Positions 1 to 9,315 are shown, counted from the stretch's first letter. The stretch: 39,833 nt of DNA from JBGAWK01 sp044227665 (GCA_044227665.1 JBGAWK010000019.1:1-39833), one strand, 5' to 3'. Notes: generated from the sequence alone by a model not told the origin. A program made the numbers and translations.

Positions 1-1646
1 CAAGAGCCCGTAACTGTAGTGCTAAACAATCCGTAATCAATACTTGACACATCATGAATAGAGCGACAAATATGTAGAAACCAATACGCCTTAGACTTGT
101 CGGGAGATTCATAGATAGAGCCTTGCGCCGGAAACATATCCGAAGTCATAGGAGATTTATTAAAAAATCCATCTCTTTCCTTTTGTTCTATTTGTACGCC
201 ATAGTTGTGTTTGAGTTTTCCTGTAGCATCAAATTGAAATAGGTATGTACCCCTATACAGTCTTGCACCATCATTGGCACTGCTCCCTATTACAGATTTT
301 GCCACTTTATAATCTTGTCCATTAATTAAGATGTCTCCATTACCCGCTACATAAATATTGTATGTCTGGAATCGCTTGCCATCAAAATCCAAGGCTTTCT
401 TTTGCCCTGCAGGTGTAACAGATTTGGCATTAAAATCTGCCACAGGCGTTTCTGCTGCAAAGTTCATTTTGCCACCGTTGATTTTGGCAATGCAGAATCC
501 CGTAAATTTTAATTCGTCCAACATCACATCTATATCTTCCTGTGTAACACCCATGTCTTTATTTCCGGAGAAAGTACTTGCCATGTTTTTGAGGCTGCCA
601 AACATCCCTGAAGATCCTGTATTACTTTCTGCTTTTTCTTCCGCATCAGCAGATGTAGTGGCTACTAATCCCGTCTTATATACTTGATTTATATACTTCT
701 CATTCACATCTTTTGTAATACTTGGACCATACAGAAACACAGAACCATCCTTTTCATAGGCTTGTAGTACACGCCAACCATTTGAAGGTGCATTAATAGT
801 CATTCTTTCCACAATTTTACCCTCTGGAGTAATTCGGAAGTACGTATATGCTGTAGTTGAAGCCGATAGCTTGGCACCTTTCACCATAGGACCACCCATA
901 GGAGCAAAGATGACTATCCAATCCCTCGGTTTATCGTCATTGGACATAGGATCATCATCCATCACTGGCTCAGAAAATATAGGTTGTTGAGGTGAATCAA
1001 AGTCAATTTTTTGAAGTGTGGTGATATTCACATCCTTGTCACATTTGATAAGCTCGTAATGCATAGTAGAACCTACGAAATCATTTTTAGCACCTTGTAC
1101 TCCCGCAAATACGAGTACATTCTCATCTCTTTCTACTTCATAAGCCCCACCTCTGAATACATATTTTTCGCCACTTTCGCCAGTTGGCTTTACTTTATCT
1201 AAGGTTTTTATGCTTTTGTTGTAGCTTCCATACCACCAACTATAACGATAAGTTATCATTTTTTTTCTAAAAACAAGTTTTGAGCCCATAGTAGATGAAG
1301 CTGTAAGTGAATATTTGGTATATTCATCACCCTTAAAGTTGAACCATTTGTATCGAGTTCTCACCAAGTCTATGTCTTCTTCTTCTGCTTTTTGACTAAC
1401 TAAGTTCAGTTCTTTGTCAAAAGAATAGGTTTCAATTTTTACTTTTCGCGCCGAAGAAGGAAGCACATAAATCATGTCGAAAGTCATATTTTCAGGATGT
1501 GTCTCTACCTGACCGAGATACCCTTTTTTAGCCTTTCGAGAAATTTCATGAACTTTTTCTACAACTTCTAACTGAGCAAAAGCTGAATCCATAAACATGA
1601 AAAATCCTAAGGCTAAAATGTACTTGAGAGAAAACAGTAATTTCAT
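1..1646 (-). CDS. Secreted protein of unknown function, C-terminus cut by window edge
   Basis: An open frame runs on the minus strand from ATG at 1646 to the left edge without a stop, giving about 548 residues with the C-terminus missing. It starts with a clear Sec signal peptide (MKLLFSLKYILALGFFMF, then MDSAFAQ with a likely cut after AFA), so the protein is exported. The mature part is rich in beta-type segments with many aromatic residues (for example YRYSWWYGSYNK). It contains an acidic stretch (PVMDDDPMSNDDK) and a low-complexity Ser/Gly/Ala/Glu stretch followed by GSLKNMASTFSG. I do not recognise a family. Segments such as VFLYGPSITK and LYRGTYLFQFDATGKL hint at repeated strand units, as in propeller-like proteins, but that is a guess. 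It lies 65 bases after the FtsE-like gene on the same strand and could be co-transcribed with it. Confidence 0.8.
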   Translation of the reverse strand, partial: MKLLFSLKYILALGFFMFMDSAFAQLEVVEKVHEISRKAKKGYLGQVETHPENMTFDMIYVLPSSARKVKIETYSFDKELNLVSQKAEEEDIDLVRTRYKWFNFKGDEYTKYSLTASSTMGSKLVFRKKMITYRYSWWYGSYNKSIKTLDKVKPTGESGEKYVFRGGAYEVERDENVLVFAGVQGAKNDFVGSTMHYELIKCDKDVNITTLQKIDFDSPQQPIFSEPVMDDDPMSNDDKPRDWIVIFAPMGGPMVKGAKLSASTTAYTYFRITPEGKIVERMTINAPSNGWRVLQAYEKDGSVFLYGPSITKDVNEKYINQVYKTGLVATTSADAEEKAESNTGSSGMFGSLKNMASTFSGNKDMGVTQEDIDVMLDELKFTGFCIAKINGGKMNFAAETPVADFNAKSVTPAGQKKALDFDGKRFQTYNIYVAGNGDILINGQDYKVAKSVIGSSANDGARLYRGTYLFQFDATGKLKHNYGVQIEQKERDGFFNKSPMTSDMFPAQGSIYESPDKSKAYWFLHICRSIHDVSSIDYGLFSTTVTGS

Positions 1647-1711
1647 AATAATAATATTTAAAACAAATGTATTTAATATTATTATATTAAAAAATTTCTT
1701 AACATTTGATT

Positions 1712-2410
1712 TCACACCATATCCAAACTTTCTACATGGCTTATTTTATTTTGGGCGCAGATATATACCTTGCCTGGAAATTTTTCTATGAGTAAATAGT
1801 TATGTGTCGCCATTAATACCGGAGTTCCCAATTCTTTATTGATATTGACGAACACTTGCATGATATCCTCAGAAGTTTTAGGGTCGAGATTCCCTGTGGG
1901 CTCATCTGCAATGATAATTTCCGGATGATTGATGAGTGCTCTAGCTATGGCCACTCTTTGTTGTTCTCCTCCTGAAAGCTGGTAAGGAAACTTATGGGCT
2001 TTTGTAGAGAGCTGTACTAATGCTAACATCTCCTCTATTCTATCCTGTATCTTTTTTTTATCCTTCCATCCTGTCGCCTGCATGACAAACTGTAGATTTT
2101 CTGCTACTGTCCTATCCGTAAGCAACTGAAAATCCTGAAATACTATACCCAATTTTCTTCGTAAAAAGGGTATCTGTTTACGCTTCAGCTTTAATAAATC
2201 ATAACCTGCAATATGGGCATTTTTGGCTTCAGGCAATTCGAGATCACCATACAATACCTTCATAAAACTACTCTTGCCACTCCCCGTCTTACCTATGACG
2301 TAAATAAAATCCCCCTTCTTCACTTCTATATCTACGTCGGTAAGTACTAAGGTTTCTTTTTGAAAGATTTTAGCATCTTCGATATGCAGTACTATATCGG
2401 TATTTTCCAT
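1712..2410 (-). CDS. ftsE: FtsE-like ABC transporter ATP-binding protein
   Basis: This is a cytoplasmic ATPase of the FtsE/LolD type, about 232 residues if it starts at MENTDIVLH (2410). An in-frame ATG 12 codons upstream exists, but the extra residues (MATILSLFCNIF) do not belong to the family and reach into the hemE promoter region. Visible motifs in order are Walker A GKTGSGKSS, Q-loop VFQDFQLL, signature LSGGEQQRVAIARA, Walker B IIIADEPTGNLD and the H-loop LMATHNY. FtsE normally pairs with the membrane protein FtsX in cell division and cell-wall hydrolase control. No ftsX is adjacent here, so the FtsE name rests on sequence resemblance alone. It is divergent from hemE with 57 bases between the start codons. 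Confidence 0.85.
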   Translation of the reverse strand: MENTDIVLHIEDAKIFQKETLVLTDVDIEVKKGDFIYVIGKTGSGKSSFMKVLYGDLELPEAKNAHIAGYDLLKLKRKQIPFLRRKLGIVFQDFQLLTDRTVAENLQFVMQATGWKDKKKIQDRIEEMLALVQLSTKAHKFPYQLSGGEQQRVAIARALINHPEIIIADEPTGNLDPKTSEDIMQVFVNINKELGTPVLMATHNYLLIEKFPGKVYICAQNKISHVESLDMV

Positions 2411-2454
2411 AAATATGTTGCAAAATAATGACAGTATAGTCGCCAATAAATATA

Positions 2455-2462
2455 TAGTTTTG
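2455..2462 (+). promoter_or_regulatory. Candidate -7 promoter box for hemE
   Basis: The sequence TAGTTTTG fits the Bacteroidota -7 consensus TAnnTTTG exactly and ends 5 bases before the hemE ATG. The transcript start would then fall at or next to the start codon, so the mRNA may be almost leaderless. No TTG element is seen at the usual distance upstream. The motif is short and the region AT-rich, so a chance match is possible. Confidence 0.4.
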
Positions 2463-2467
2463 CACGG

Positions 2468-3481
2468 ATGTTGAGTAACGACTTATTATTGCGCGCAGCT
2501 AGAGGTGAAGCTGTAGAAAGAATCCCCGTATGGGTCATGCGTCAGGCGGGAAGGATTTTGCCAGAATATAGAGAAGTACGAGCTTCAGTGAAGGATTTTG
2601 TGGCCTTGGTAAAAAATCCTGAGCTGGTATGTGAGGTTACACTACAGCCGGTACGAAGATTAGGCGTAGATGCGGCTATAATATTTTCAGATATATTAGT
2701 CATTCCCGAAGCGATGGGGCTTCCTTACGACATGATAGAAGCACGAGGCCCGGTATTTCCCAAGACTATCCAAAATGAAGATGATGTAGCTGCTATGAGT
2801 ATAGATGTTGTACCACATCTCCAATATGTAAGAGAGGCTATATTACGTACTAAAGAAGCGCTACATAATGAAATCCCACTTATAGGTTTTGCAGGTGCTC
2901 CTTGGACAATTTTCGCTTATATGATAGAGGGAAAAGGCTCTAAGACATTTTCACAGGCCAAGAAGATGCTATACACCCATCCTAAGCTAAGCCATAATCT
3001 TTTGGATAAAATTACAAAAGCCACAATTTCTTATCTGAAAATGCAGATAACTGCCGGTGCTGATATAGTACAAATCTTTGACTCGTGGGCTGGCATACTA
3101 AGTCCCGAATATTATGAGACATTTAGCGCAAAATATATCAACGAGATAGCCTCCGCCATTACTGAAGTTCCTGTAATTGTATTCGCCAAAGATGCTCACT
3201 ATGCCTTGCCATTATGGAAAAATAGTGCCGTAAGTGTAGTGGGTCTCGACTGGACTATGGACATCGCCAAGGCTAGAAATACCCTCCCCCACAAAACCCT
3301 TCAAGGGAATCTCGACCCTTGTGTCCTCTATTCTGAAAAATCACAAATAGAACGACATACCCATAAGATGTTAGAAGAATTTGGCAAGCAGTATTATATC
3401 GCCAATTTAGGTCATGGTGTATATCCCGATGTGCCTTGGGAGAACGTAAAGTATTTCATAGACTGCATACATACTTTTTGA
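2468..3481 (+). CDS. hemE: Uroporphyrinogen decarboxylase
   Basis: HemE removes the four acetate carboxyl groups of uroporphyrinogen III to give coproporphyrinogen III, a cytoplasmic step of heme biosynthesis. At 337 residues it has the normal family length. Visible family motifs are the N-terminal signature with invariant arginines (PVWVMRQAGRILPEYREVR), the catalytic aspartate region IIFSDILVIPEAMG, and the second signature GFAGAPWTIFAYMIEG. A conserved C-terminal NLGHGVYPDVPWENV is also present. The first residues MLSNDLLLRAARGE are typical of the family, which supports this start. It is transcribed away from ftsE and is followed after 54 bases by the M48 protease gene. Heme supply fits the cytochrome-rich operon further along, though the genes are not linked transcriptionally. 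Confidence 0.95.
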   Translation: MLSNDLLLRAARGEAVERIPVWVMRQAGRILPEYREVRASVKDFVALVKNPELVCEVTLQPVRRLGVDAAIIFSDILVIPEAMGLPYDMIEARGPVFPKTIQNEDDVAAMSIDVVPHLQYVREAILRTKEALHNEIPLIGFAGAPWTIFAYMIEGKGSKTFSQAKKMLYTHPKLSHNLLDKITKATISYLKMQITAGADIVQIFDSWAGILSPEYYETFSAKYINEIASAITEVPVIVFAKDAHYALPLWKNSAVSVVGLDWTMDIAKARNTLPHKTLQGNLDPCVLYSEKSQIERHTHKMLEEFGKQYYIANLGHGVYPDVPWENVKYFIDCIHTF

Positions 3482-3535
3482 TAAGAATTAACGTTTTCAA
3501 GAAACCTAATCTCCTATCATAGCGTTTACAGAAAT

Positions 3536-4306
3536 ATGAGAAGGTTGTTTTTTGCTATCATCATAGCTATAGTATCTATAGTAGGCTATTTATTCAAATC
3601 ACAAAAAAATCCCTATACTGGAGAGAATCAGCGTATTGGCATTACTGCTCAAGAAGAAGTAAACATAGGCTTGCAAAGTACTCCTGAAATGGCGAACCAG
3701 TTTGGCGGTTTTTCTCCCGATAAAACGCTACAATATAAAGTAAAAACTTTAGGACAAAAGATAGTCAGGAACACCGTAGCCTCAAAATCCCAATATACTT
3801 TCGACTTCCATGTACTTGCCGACGCAAAAACCATAAATGCATTTGCGCTGCCCGGAGGGCAAATATTTATCACTGAGGGCTTGCTCACTTTACTACAAAA
3901 TGAAGCGCAACTCGCGGCAGTATTGAGCCACGAAATTGGACATATATTAGGGAGACATTCTGCCGAGAGGATGGCTAAAGAAGAACTTACCACCGGACTT
4001 ATCAGTGCGGCGGCAGTAGCTACTGCTAATCCCAATGATCCCGACGGTCAGGCACAAATTGCGGCATTCGTAGGCGGCATGATTAATATGAAGTACGGCA
4101 GGGAGGATGAACTGGAAGCCGACAAATTTGGCGTACAATTCCTTATAGAAAATAAGTACCCACCACAAGCCATGCTAGACGTAATGGACATCTTGGCTCA
4201 AGCTTCGGGGGGAATGAATCCTCCAGAGATTCTCTCCACACACCCCAATCCCTCCAATAGAAAAGAAAAAATTAAAGCCTATATCAAAGAATATAATCAA
4301 TTATGA
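3536..4306 (+). CDS. M48 family zinc metalloprotease
   Basis: A membrane-anchored peptidase of 256 residues. An N-terminal hydrophobic segment (RLFFAIIIAIVSIVGYLF) is an uncleaved anchor or signal, placing the domain in the periplasm. The zinc motif HEXXH is present as LSHEIGHILGRHSAERM, and the third ligand Glu lies in EDELEADKFGVQFL, both typical of M48 peptidases related to BepA/LoiP. The preceding FALPGGQIFITEGLL is the usual substrate-binding strand. Such enzymes often degrade misfolded outer-membrane proteins; that role is inferred from relatives. The C-terminus (LSTHPNPSNRKEKI) matches the family ending, so the gene looks complete. It converges on the beta-oxidation operon across a 236-base gap. 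Confidence 0.9.
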   Translation: MRRLFFAIIIAIVSIVGYLFKSQKNPYTGENQRIGITAQEEVNIGLQSTPEMANQFGGFSPDKTLQYKVKTLGQKIVRNTVASKSQYTFDFHVLADAKTINAFALPGGQIFITEGLLTLLQNEAQLAAVLSHEIGHILGRHSAERMAKEELTTGLISAAAVATANPNDPDGQAQIAAFVGGMINMKYGREDELEADKFGVQFLIENKYPPQAMLDVMDILAQASGGMNPPEILSTHPNPSNRKEKIKAYIKEYNQL

Positions 4307-4471
4307 AAGTTAGTAAATAACTAATGAGTCGGTCAAAATTCGTGTTCTTTGGTATATTTGCAACAGCAATTTCGTAAATATAGCTGACAAATAGATACAT
4401 TAGTCAGAATTGCAAACCGACACCCAGCAGAAATTAAAAACTTCAACTTTAGGATAGGGAAATATTAAGAG

Positions 4472-4502
4472 ACTGTCTTGATTTTACTTCTTATCAGACA
4501 GT
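4472..4502. terminator. Hairpin between convergent genes, possible terminator
   Basis: ACTGTC, one bulged T and TGAT pair with ATCA and GACAGT around a ten-base loop, giving a ten-pair stem. It lies between the ends of the M48 gene (4306) and the minus-strand beta-oxidation operon (4543), where a shared terminator would be expected. Neither flank has a strong T-run, so intrinsic termination is only tentative. The rest of the gap (4307-4471) holds no gene; it contains one TAnnTTTG match at 4353-4360. Confidence 0.35.
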
Positions 4503-4542
4503 AGTTAATATAAATAATTTATTTTCAGTTATTTATACAATA

Positions 4543-6669
4543 CTAATCTACAAAGAGTTCTCCTCTATCTGCTTTATCTTGCAGTAGTTGTGGTACTGCA
4601 AATCTGTCACCGTATTTGGCTTGTAGGGCTTGGGCTTTAGCAACAGCATTTTTCAGTCCTATGCCATTAAGGTATTGCAGCGTTCCACCTTGGAAGGGCG
4701 CAAAACCCCATCCGAATATAGACCCTATATTGGCATCTGCCACATTTCTCAATACGCCTTCTTCTAGACATCGTACAGTATCTAATGCCTGTACCATTAG
4801 CATCCTGTCTATCATCTCCTGCTGAGGCAATTCATCTTGCGGAGGGAAAATATTAGTGAGTTCAGGCCACAGATATTTGGTACCTCCTTGCGGATATTCA
4901 TAGAATCCAGCACCTGCTGCCTTTCCAGGTCTATTAGCAGCCAATAGTTTTTCGCATACTGCAAATCCTGGATGGTGTGGAGCTTCTTTGCCTTCTGCTG
5001 CCAAGTCTTTCTCCGTCTGCTTGCGTATATGATCCATGAGTTTCATGCTCACCTCGTCGGTAAGTGCTAATGGGCCTACGGGCATTCCTGCTTTCATTCC
5101 TGCGTTTTCTATAGCTTTGGGGTGCTGCCCTTCACCTAGCATGGCTATGCCTTCCATCACATAGGTAGAGAATACACGAGAAGTATAGAACCCACGGCTA
5201 TCATTGACAACTATAGGTGTTTTTTTGATTTGTATCACATAGTCAAAAGCTTTTGCAAGTGTAGCCTCATCTGTCTTTTCACCGCAAATAATTTCTACAA
5301 GAGGCATTTTATCTACTGGCGAGAAAAAGTGCAAGCCTATATACTGATTAGGGCGTGTAGAAGCCATTGCTAACCCTGTGATAGGTAATGTAGAAGTATT
5401 GGAAGCAAAAGTACCATTGGGTAACATCACTGCTTCAGCTTCTTTGGTAACTTTGGCTTTCAGCTCTCTATCTTCAAATACGGCTTCAATGATGAGGTCA
5501 CAGCCTTCAAAGTCAGCATGGTCTGTGGCTTTAATTCTTCCTAGAATTTCTTCGGACTTATCTTTTGTCATCTTACCTCTGGACACACTTTTTTTCAGCA
5601 ATCCTTCGGAGTAGGATTTGCCTTTCTCTGCTGCTTCTATGCTTACATCTTTGAGTACTACCTCCATGCCGCTCAATGCGGTGACATAAGCTATACCTGC
5701 GCCCATCATACCAGCACCTAATACACCTACTTTTTTGGTAGTATATTTTTCAAGACCTTTGGGTCGTGAACCTCCGCCATTGATGGCGTTCAAGTTGAAC
5801 CAGAAAGCTGTAATCATATTCTTGGATACCTGCCCAGCTGCTAGCGATGTAAAGTATCGAGACTCTATTCTACAGGCTGTTTCAAAGTCCACCACACTAC
5901 CTTCTACTGCCGTATTTATAATTGCCTCTACGGCAGGATAGTTACCGTATGTTTTCTTTTTGGTCATAGCAGGAACTATGGGTATCATGCTAGCCACCTT
6001 TGGATTCTTGGCATCACCACCGGGAAATTTGAAGCCTTTGTCATCCCAAGGGTTTATGGCTTTAGGATTCGCTTTTATCCATGCTTTTGCTTTTACTATC
6101 ATTTCTTCTGATGTTTCCACAATCTCATTGATAAGTCCATTGCTGAGGGCATCTTTCACCTTCAGTCTTTTATTTTCGGTGAGAAGTGGCAAAGCAGGTT
6201 GCAAGCCTATCATACGTGTGAGTCTTACGATTCCACCACCTCCAGGCAACAGCCCTAGTGCTACTTCTGGCAACCCAAACTGTGCTCTTGGATTATTCAA
6301 TGCTATACGATAATGGCAGGCTAAGGCTATCTCTAAGCCTCCACCCAAGGCTGCTCCATTGAGAGCAGCCACTACTGGACGACCTAAAGTCTCCAATCGG
6401 CGAAGCTGTGCTTTTAATGTCTCGCACATCGTAAAGATAGCTTTTGCATCAGTTTGCTTGTATAAGTCCTCAATATCTGCTCCTGCAAAAAATGTAGATT
6501 TGGCAGATGTAAGAATCACGCCACTTATGTCTGACTTTTCTTTTTCCAGCCTATCAATCATTGCTAGCCATAGTTGTCCAAATTCTGCATTGATTACATT
6601 GGCACTTCTGCCTTGCATGTCCATCGTAATTGTTACGATATTATCTTGGTCTTTACTGTAGTGAAACAT
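4543..6669 (-). CDS. fadB: Bifunctional enoyl-CoA hydratase / 3-hydroxyacyl-CoA dehydrogenase (FadB/FadJ type)
   Basis: This 708-residue protein carries two steps of fatty acid beta-oxidation: hydration of trans-2-enoyl-CoA, then NAD-dependent oxidation of 3-hydroxyacyl-CoA. The N-terminal crotonase domain (about 1-200) shows the oxyanion-hole strand FFAGADIEDL and the segment GAALGGGLEIALACHYRIA. The dehydrogenase domain (from about 310) starts with the Rossmann motif VGVLGAGMMGAGIA and includes the catalytic-His region GLHFFSPVDKMPLVEII. The C-terminal part has the usual repeated helical domain (RPGKAAGAGFYEYP). Length and order match FadB/FadJ; which of the two cannot be told. It is the last gene of an operon, 11 bases after the GH5 gene, with the partner thiolase first. 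Confidence 0.93.
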   Translation of the reverse strand: MFHYSKDQDNIVTITMDMQGRSANVINAEFGQLWLAMIDRLEKEKSDISGVILTSAKSTFFAGADIEDLYKQTDAKAIFTMCETLKAQLRRLETLGRPVVAALNGAALGGGLEIALACHYRIALNNPRAQFGLPEVALGLLPGGGGIVRLTRMIGLQPALPLLTENKRLKVKDALSNGLINEIVETSEEMIVKAKAWIKANPKAINPWDDKGFKFPGGDAKNPKVASMIPIVPAMTKKKTYGNYPAVEAIINTAVEGSVVDFETACRIESRYFTSLAAGQVSKNMITAFWFNLNAINGGGSRPKGLEKYTTKKVGVLGAGMMGAGIAYVTALSGMEVVLKDVSIEAAEKGKSYSEGLLKKSVSRGKMTKDKSEEILGRIKATDHADFEGCDLIIEAVFEDRELKAKVTKEAEAVMLPNGTFASNTSTLPITGLAMASTRPNQYIGLHFFSPVDKMPLVEIICGEKTDEATLAKAFDYVIQIKKTPIVVNDSRGFYTSRVFSTYVMEGIAMLGEGQHPKAIENAGMKAGMPVGPLALTDEVSMKLMDHIRKQTEKDLAAEGKEAPHHPGFAVCEKLLAANRPGKAAGAGFYEYPQGGTKYLWPELTNIFPPQDELPQQEMIDRMLMVQALDTVRCLEEGVLRNVADANIGSIFGWGFAPFQGGTLQYLNGIGLKNAVAKAQALQAKYGDRFAVPQLLQDKADRGELFVD

Positions 6670-6680
6670 ATTTCTTTAGT

Positions 6681-8099
6681 TTATTTTTTTTGTATGGTTA
6701 TTTGGATAGTAGTATTAGCTACTGCTTTAATTTTTAATACTTGAATATTGCTATCAAAATCTGTGGTAGCATTGTCGTCGCCAGTGATTACGAGATTATA
6801 TCCTGAAGGATAAAAACGCATAGGAACAAATATCTCTGTAGGCATAGAGATGGAAGTATTGGACTGATAGGTCATTTCAAATTTTTTGGTATCAAAATCA
6901 AAACTAAAAGAAGATATAGTCCCTTGTACAGCTTTAGGATAAGTGCGTACTAGATATGGCAATATGGGTGTCTCTGTACCATCCCCATTCAGAGGGCTCC
7001 ATCCACCTCTATCATTGCTCCAATAGGTCCAATGCCATAGATTTCTGTCAAAGACATTATTCACATCTTTGAGATATACATCGAACTCCGTATTGGATGG
7101 TGACAACCCAAATTCACCGCATACTAAAGGAATATTGCCATGTGTTGCAACATCTTTTTTACGATTGGCTTCCCAATCCTTTAGGTTTTTTTTGGAGCTG
7201 GAGGTGTAGCCATTGCCTTCATGTGTATCGTAAGGATAGCAGTGTGGAGCATATACTATGCGTCCCTCCCCTTTTCTAGTATCTCTAACTCTTAAAAGAT
7301 GGGATGGTGCCCCAAAAGTAACGGGAGCCGGTGTAGGTTCAAAGAATATATATTTTTCATTATCCACTTGTCTCATAGCTGGAATGATACGACGATAAAA
7401 GTCGCCTAACAGTATTTTTTCAAAATCTCCTGTAAGAAAGACCTTGCTGATATCTCCACCCCAAGGTTCATTCATTATATCATAGCCTATAACGTAGGGA
7501 TTGTCTTTGAATCGTTCTATGACCTTTTGCCACATCATAATATAGTGGTCTTGTAGGTCTTTATGTGCAGCATATTGCCAAAAGTTTCGCCATGAATTAA
7601 TTACTGCCGGATCAATATTTTTCAACCACCAAGGCCCATCACTATTTGTATTTATAGGTTCTCCCGCGGTACGTACTGCCCATAATGGCGCACCGTCACC
7701 CCCGAAAACTATGGAATATAAATCTTGATGCATATCCAACATCACATACATACCTCTGGAGGTGTACCACTCTATACGCTCCTGCACTCTATCAAGGTAC
7801 TTGGAATCATAAACACCTTTTTCAGGCTCTATGGCATCCCAAAAGATAAGGTAACGTACAAAGTTAAACCCCAGCTCCTTATGCTCACGCTCCACATCTG
7901 ATTCTACTATCCAAGGATTTCTGAGGGGCTCTCCTTTTGCAGAGCTGGAAGTATTCAGACCGTGCAAAATCAGATGTCTTCCAAATTGATCTCTTATTAT
8001 GGGTGCATTGTCATATTGTTTTATGGTTTCCTCATTTTTCTGACATGAAACGAGTAACAAAATAAAACTAATAATACCTAAAGAATATATCCTTTTCAT
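6681..8099 (-). CDS. GH5 family glycoside hydrolase lipoprotein, endoglycoceramidase-like
   Basis: A 472-residue exported lipoprotein: the signal peptide ends in a lipobox (SFILLLVSC, Cys19), so it is membrane-anchored. The (beta/alpha)8 domain spans about 30-390. The general acid/base Glu is in DIMNEPWGG (about E211) and the nucleophile in LVCGEFGLS (about E329). Segments ILHGLNTSS, WYTSRGMYVMLDMHQDLY and GGDGAPLWA resemble endoglycoceramidases, GH5 enzymes that cut the glycan from ceramide in glycosphingolipids, more than cellulases. A beta-sandwich-like tail (about 395-472) follows, as in those enzymes. The exact substrate is inferred. It sits 10 bases after the thiolase gene and 11 bases before the hydratase/dehydrogenase gene, so it is part of a beta-oxidation operon. 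Confidence 0.85.
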   Translation of the reverse strand: MKRIYSLGIISFILLLVSCQKNEETIKQYDNAPIIRDQFGRHLILHGLNTSSSAKGEPLRNPWIVESDVEREHKELGFNFVRYLIFWDAIEPEKGVYDSKYLDRVQERIEWYTSRGMYVMLDMHQDLYSIVFGGDGAPLWAVRTAGEPINTNSDGPWWLKNIDPAVINSWRNFWQYAAHKDLQDHYIMMWQKVIERFKDNPYVIGYDIMNEPWGGDISKVFLTGDFEKILLGDFYRRIIPAMRQVDNEKYIFFEPTPAPVTFGAPSHLLRVRDTRKGEGRIVYAPHCYPYDTHEGNGYTSSSKKNLKDWEANRKKDVATHGNIPLVCGEFGLSPSNTEFDVYLKDVNNVFDRNLWHWTYWSNDRGGWSPLNGDGTETPILPYLVRTYPKAVQGTISSFSFDFDTKKFEMTYQSNTSISMPTEIFVPMRFYPSGYNLVITGDDNATTDFDSNIQVLKIKAVANTTIQITIQKK

Positions 8100-8109
8100 T
8101 ATAAAGATA

Positions 8110-9315
8110 CTATATGCGTTCTATAATTGTACTCACACCCATTCCGCCGCCTACGCATAGCGTGGCAAGTCCTGTATTTTTGTCTCTACGCTCTAGTTCA
8201 TCGAGTAGCGTTCCTAGAATCATGGCTCCTGTAGCGCCTAGTGGGTGTCCTAATGCTATGGCACCTCCATTGACATTCAATTTGTCATCAGGCACATTCA
8301 AATCTCTTTGTAGTCGTAATACTGCGGATGCAAATGCCTCATTCATCTCCACCAAATCTATATCGCCGATGGTCATCCCAGCCTTGGAAAGTGCTATCTT
8401 AGAAGATGGTCCAGGGCCAGTAAGCATAATCGTGGGCTCTGTAGAGGTTACGCCTACACTTCTTATTTTGGCACGAGCTCGCAATCCCAACTTCTCCCCT
8501 ATAGCTTTAGAACCTATCACTACTAGTGATGCGCCGTCCACTATACCTGATGAGTTGCCCGGTGTATGAACGTGGTTTATCTTTTCTAATTTAGTATATT
8601 TTTGTAGCGCTACTGCATCGAAGCCCATGTCTCCCATCATCTGAAATGATGGCGCAAGTGATAATAATCCTTCTAGAGTAGTATCCGGTCTATTGTATTC
8701 ATCTTCCTCTAATATGGTAAGCCCATTAATATCTACAATAGGCACTATTGATTTTTTAAACCTGCCTTCGGACTTTGCAATTCCGGCAAGCCGCTGAGAG
8801 CGCAATGCATATTTGTCACAATCTTCACGAGAGAATCCTTCCAATGTGGCTATGAGGTCTGCACTTATCCCTTGTGGAACAAAATCTGTATGTGCATTTA
8901 CTCTCATATCTAGCACCCACGCACCTCCATCAAATCCCATAGGCACACGGGACATAGACTCTACACCACCGGCAATAATCAAATCCTGCCAGCCAGAACG
9001 CACTTTCATGGCCGCCAAGTTCACAGCCTCCAAGCCTGAAGCACAAAACCTATTTAATTGAAAACCTGATACAGAAGTAGCATAATCTGCAAGCATTACC
9101 GCTGTTTTGGCTATATTGCCTCCTTGGTCTGCTACTGGTGTCACACAACCTACAATTACATCTTCTACCATAGCGGTATCCAAGTTATTTCTTTGTCTTA
9201 CAGCCTTCAACAACTGTGCTAATAATTCCACAGGTGTAACTTCATGTAATGAACCATTTTTTTTACCCTTACCTCGTGGTGTCCTTACGGCATCATAGAT
9301 GTATGCTTCTGTCAT
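8110..9315 (-). CDS. fadA: Acetyl-CoA acyltransferase (thiolase)
   Basis: A 401-residue thiolase that cleaves 3-ketoacyl-CoA with CoA to acetyl-CoA and a shortened acyl-CoA, the last step of beta-oxidation. The nucleophile Cys is in NRFCASGLEAVN (C91), the His in GGAIALGHPLGATGA (H357) and the second Cys in LCVGGGMG (C387). The start is set at MTEAYIYDAVRTPRG (9315), where the family begins. A longer frame adds 40 residues of unrelated AT-rich sequence that would cross the proposed promoter. A biosynthetic acetyl-CoA acetyltransferase is possible by sequence, but the downstream hydratase/dehydrogenase argues for degradation. It is the first gene of the operon. Confidence 0.92.
   Translation of the reverse strand: MTEAYIYDAVRTPRGKGKKNGSLHEVTPVELLAQLLKAVRQRNNLDTAMVEDVIVGCVTPVADQGGNIAKTAVMLADYATSVSGFQLNRFCASGLEAVNLAAMKVRSGWQDLIIAGGVESMSRVPMGFDGGAWVLDMRVNAHTDFVPQGISADLIATLEGFSREDCDKYALRSQRLAGIAKSEGRFKKSIVPIVDINGLTILEEDEYNRPDTTLEGLLSLAPSFQMMGDMGFDAVALQKYTKLEKINHVHTPGNSSGIVDGASLVVIGSKAIGEKLGLRARAKIRSVGVTSTEPTIMLTGPGPSSKIALSKAGMTIGDIDLVEMNEAFASAVLRLQRDLNVPDDKLNVNGGAIALGHPLGATGAMILGTLLDELERRDKNTGLATLCVGGGMGVSTIIERI

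Noticed and set aside
3649..4035. Open frame of 128 codons antisense to the M48 protease
   Set aside because: The M48 gene is complete with all zinc ligands, and the antisense frame has no motif or control signal.
8114..8569. Open frame of 151 codons on the plus strand inside the thiolase gene
   Set aside because: It is antisense to a strongly supported thiolase, has low-complexity Ser/Pro composition typical of a shadow frame, and shows no family motif.
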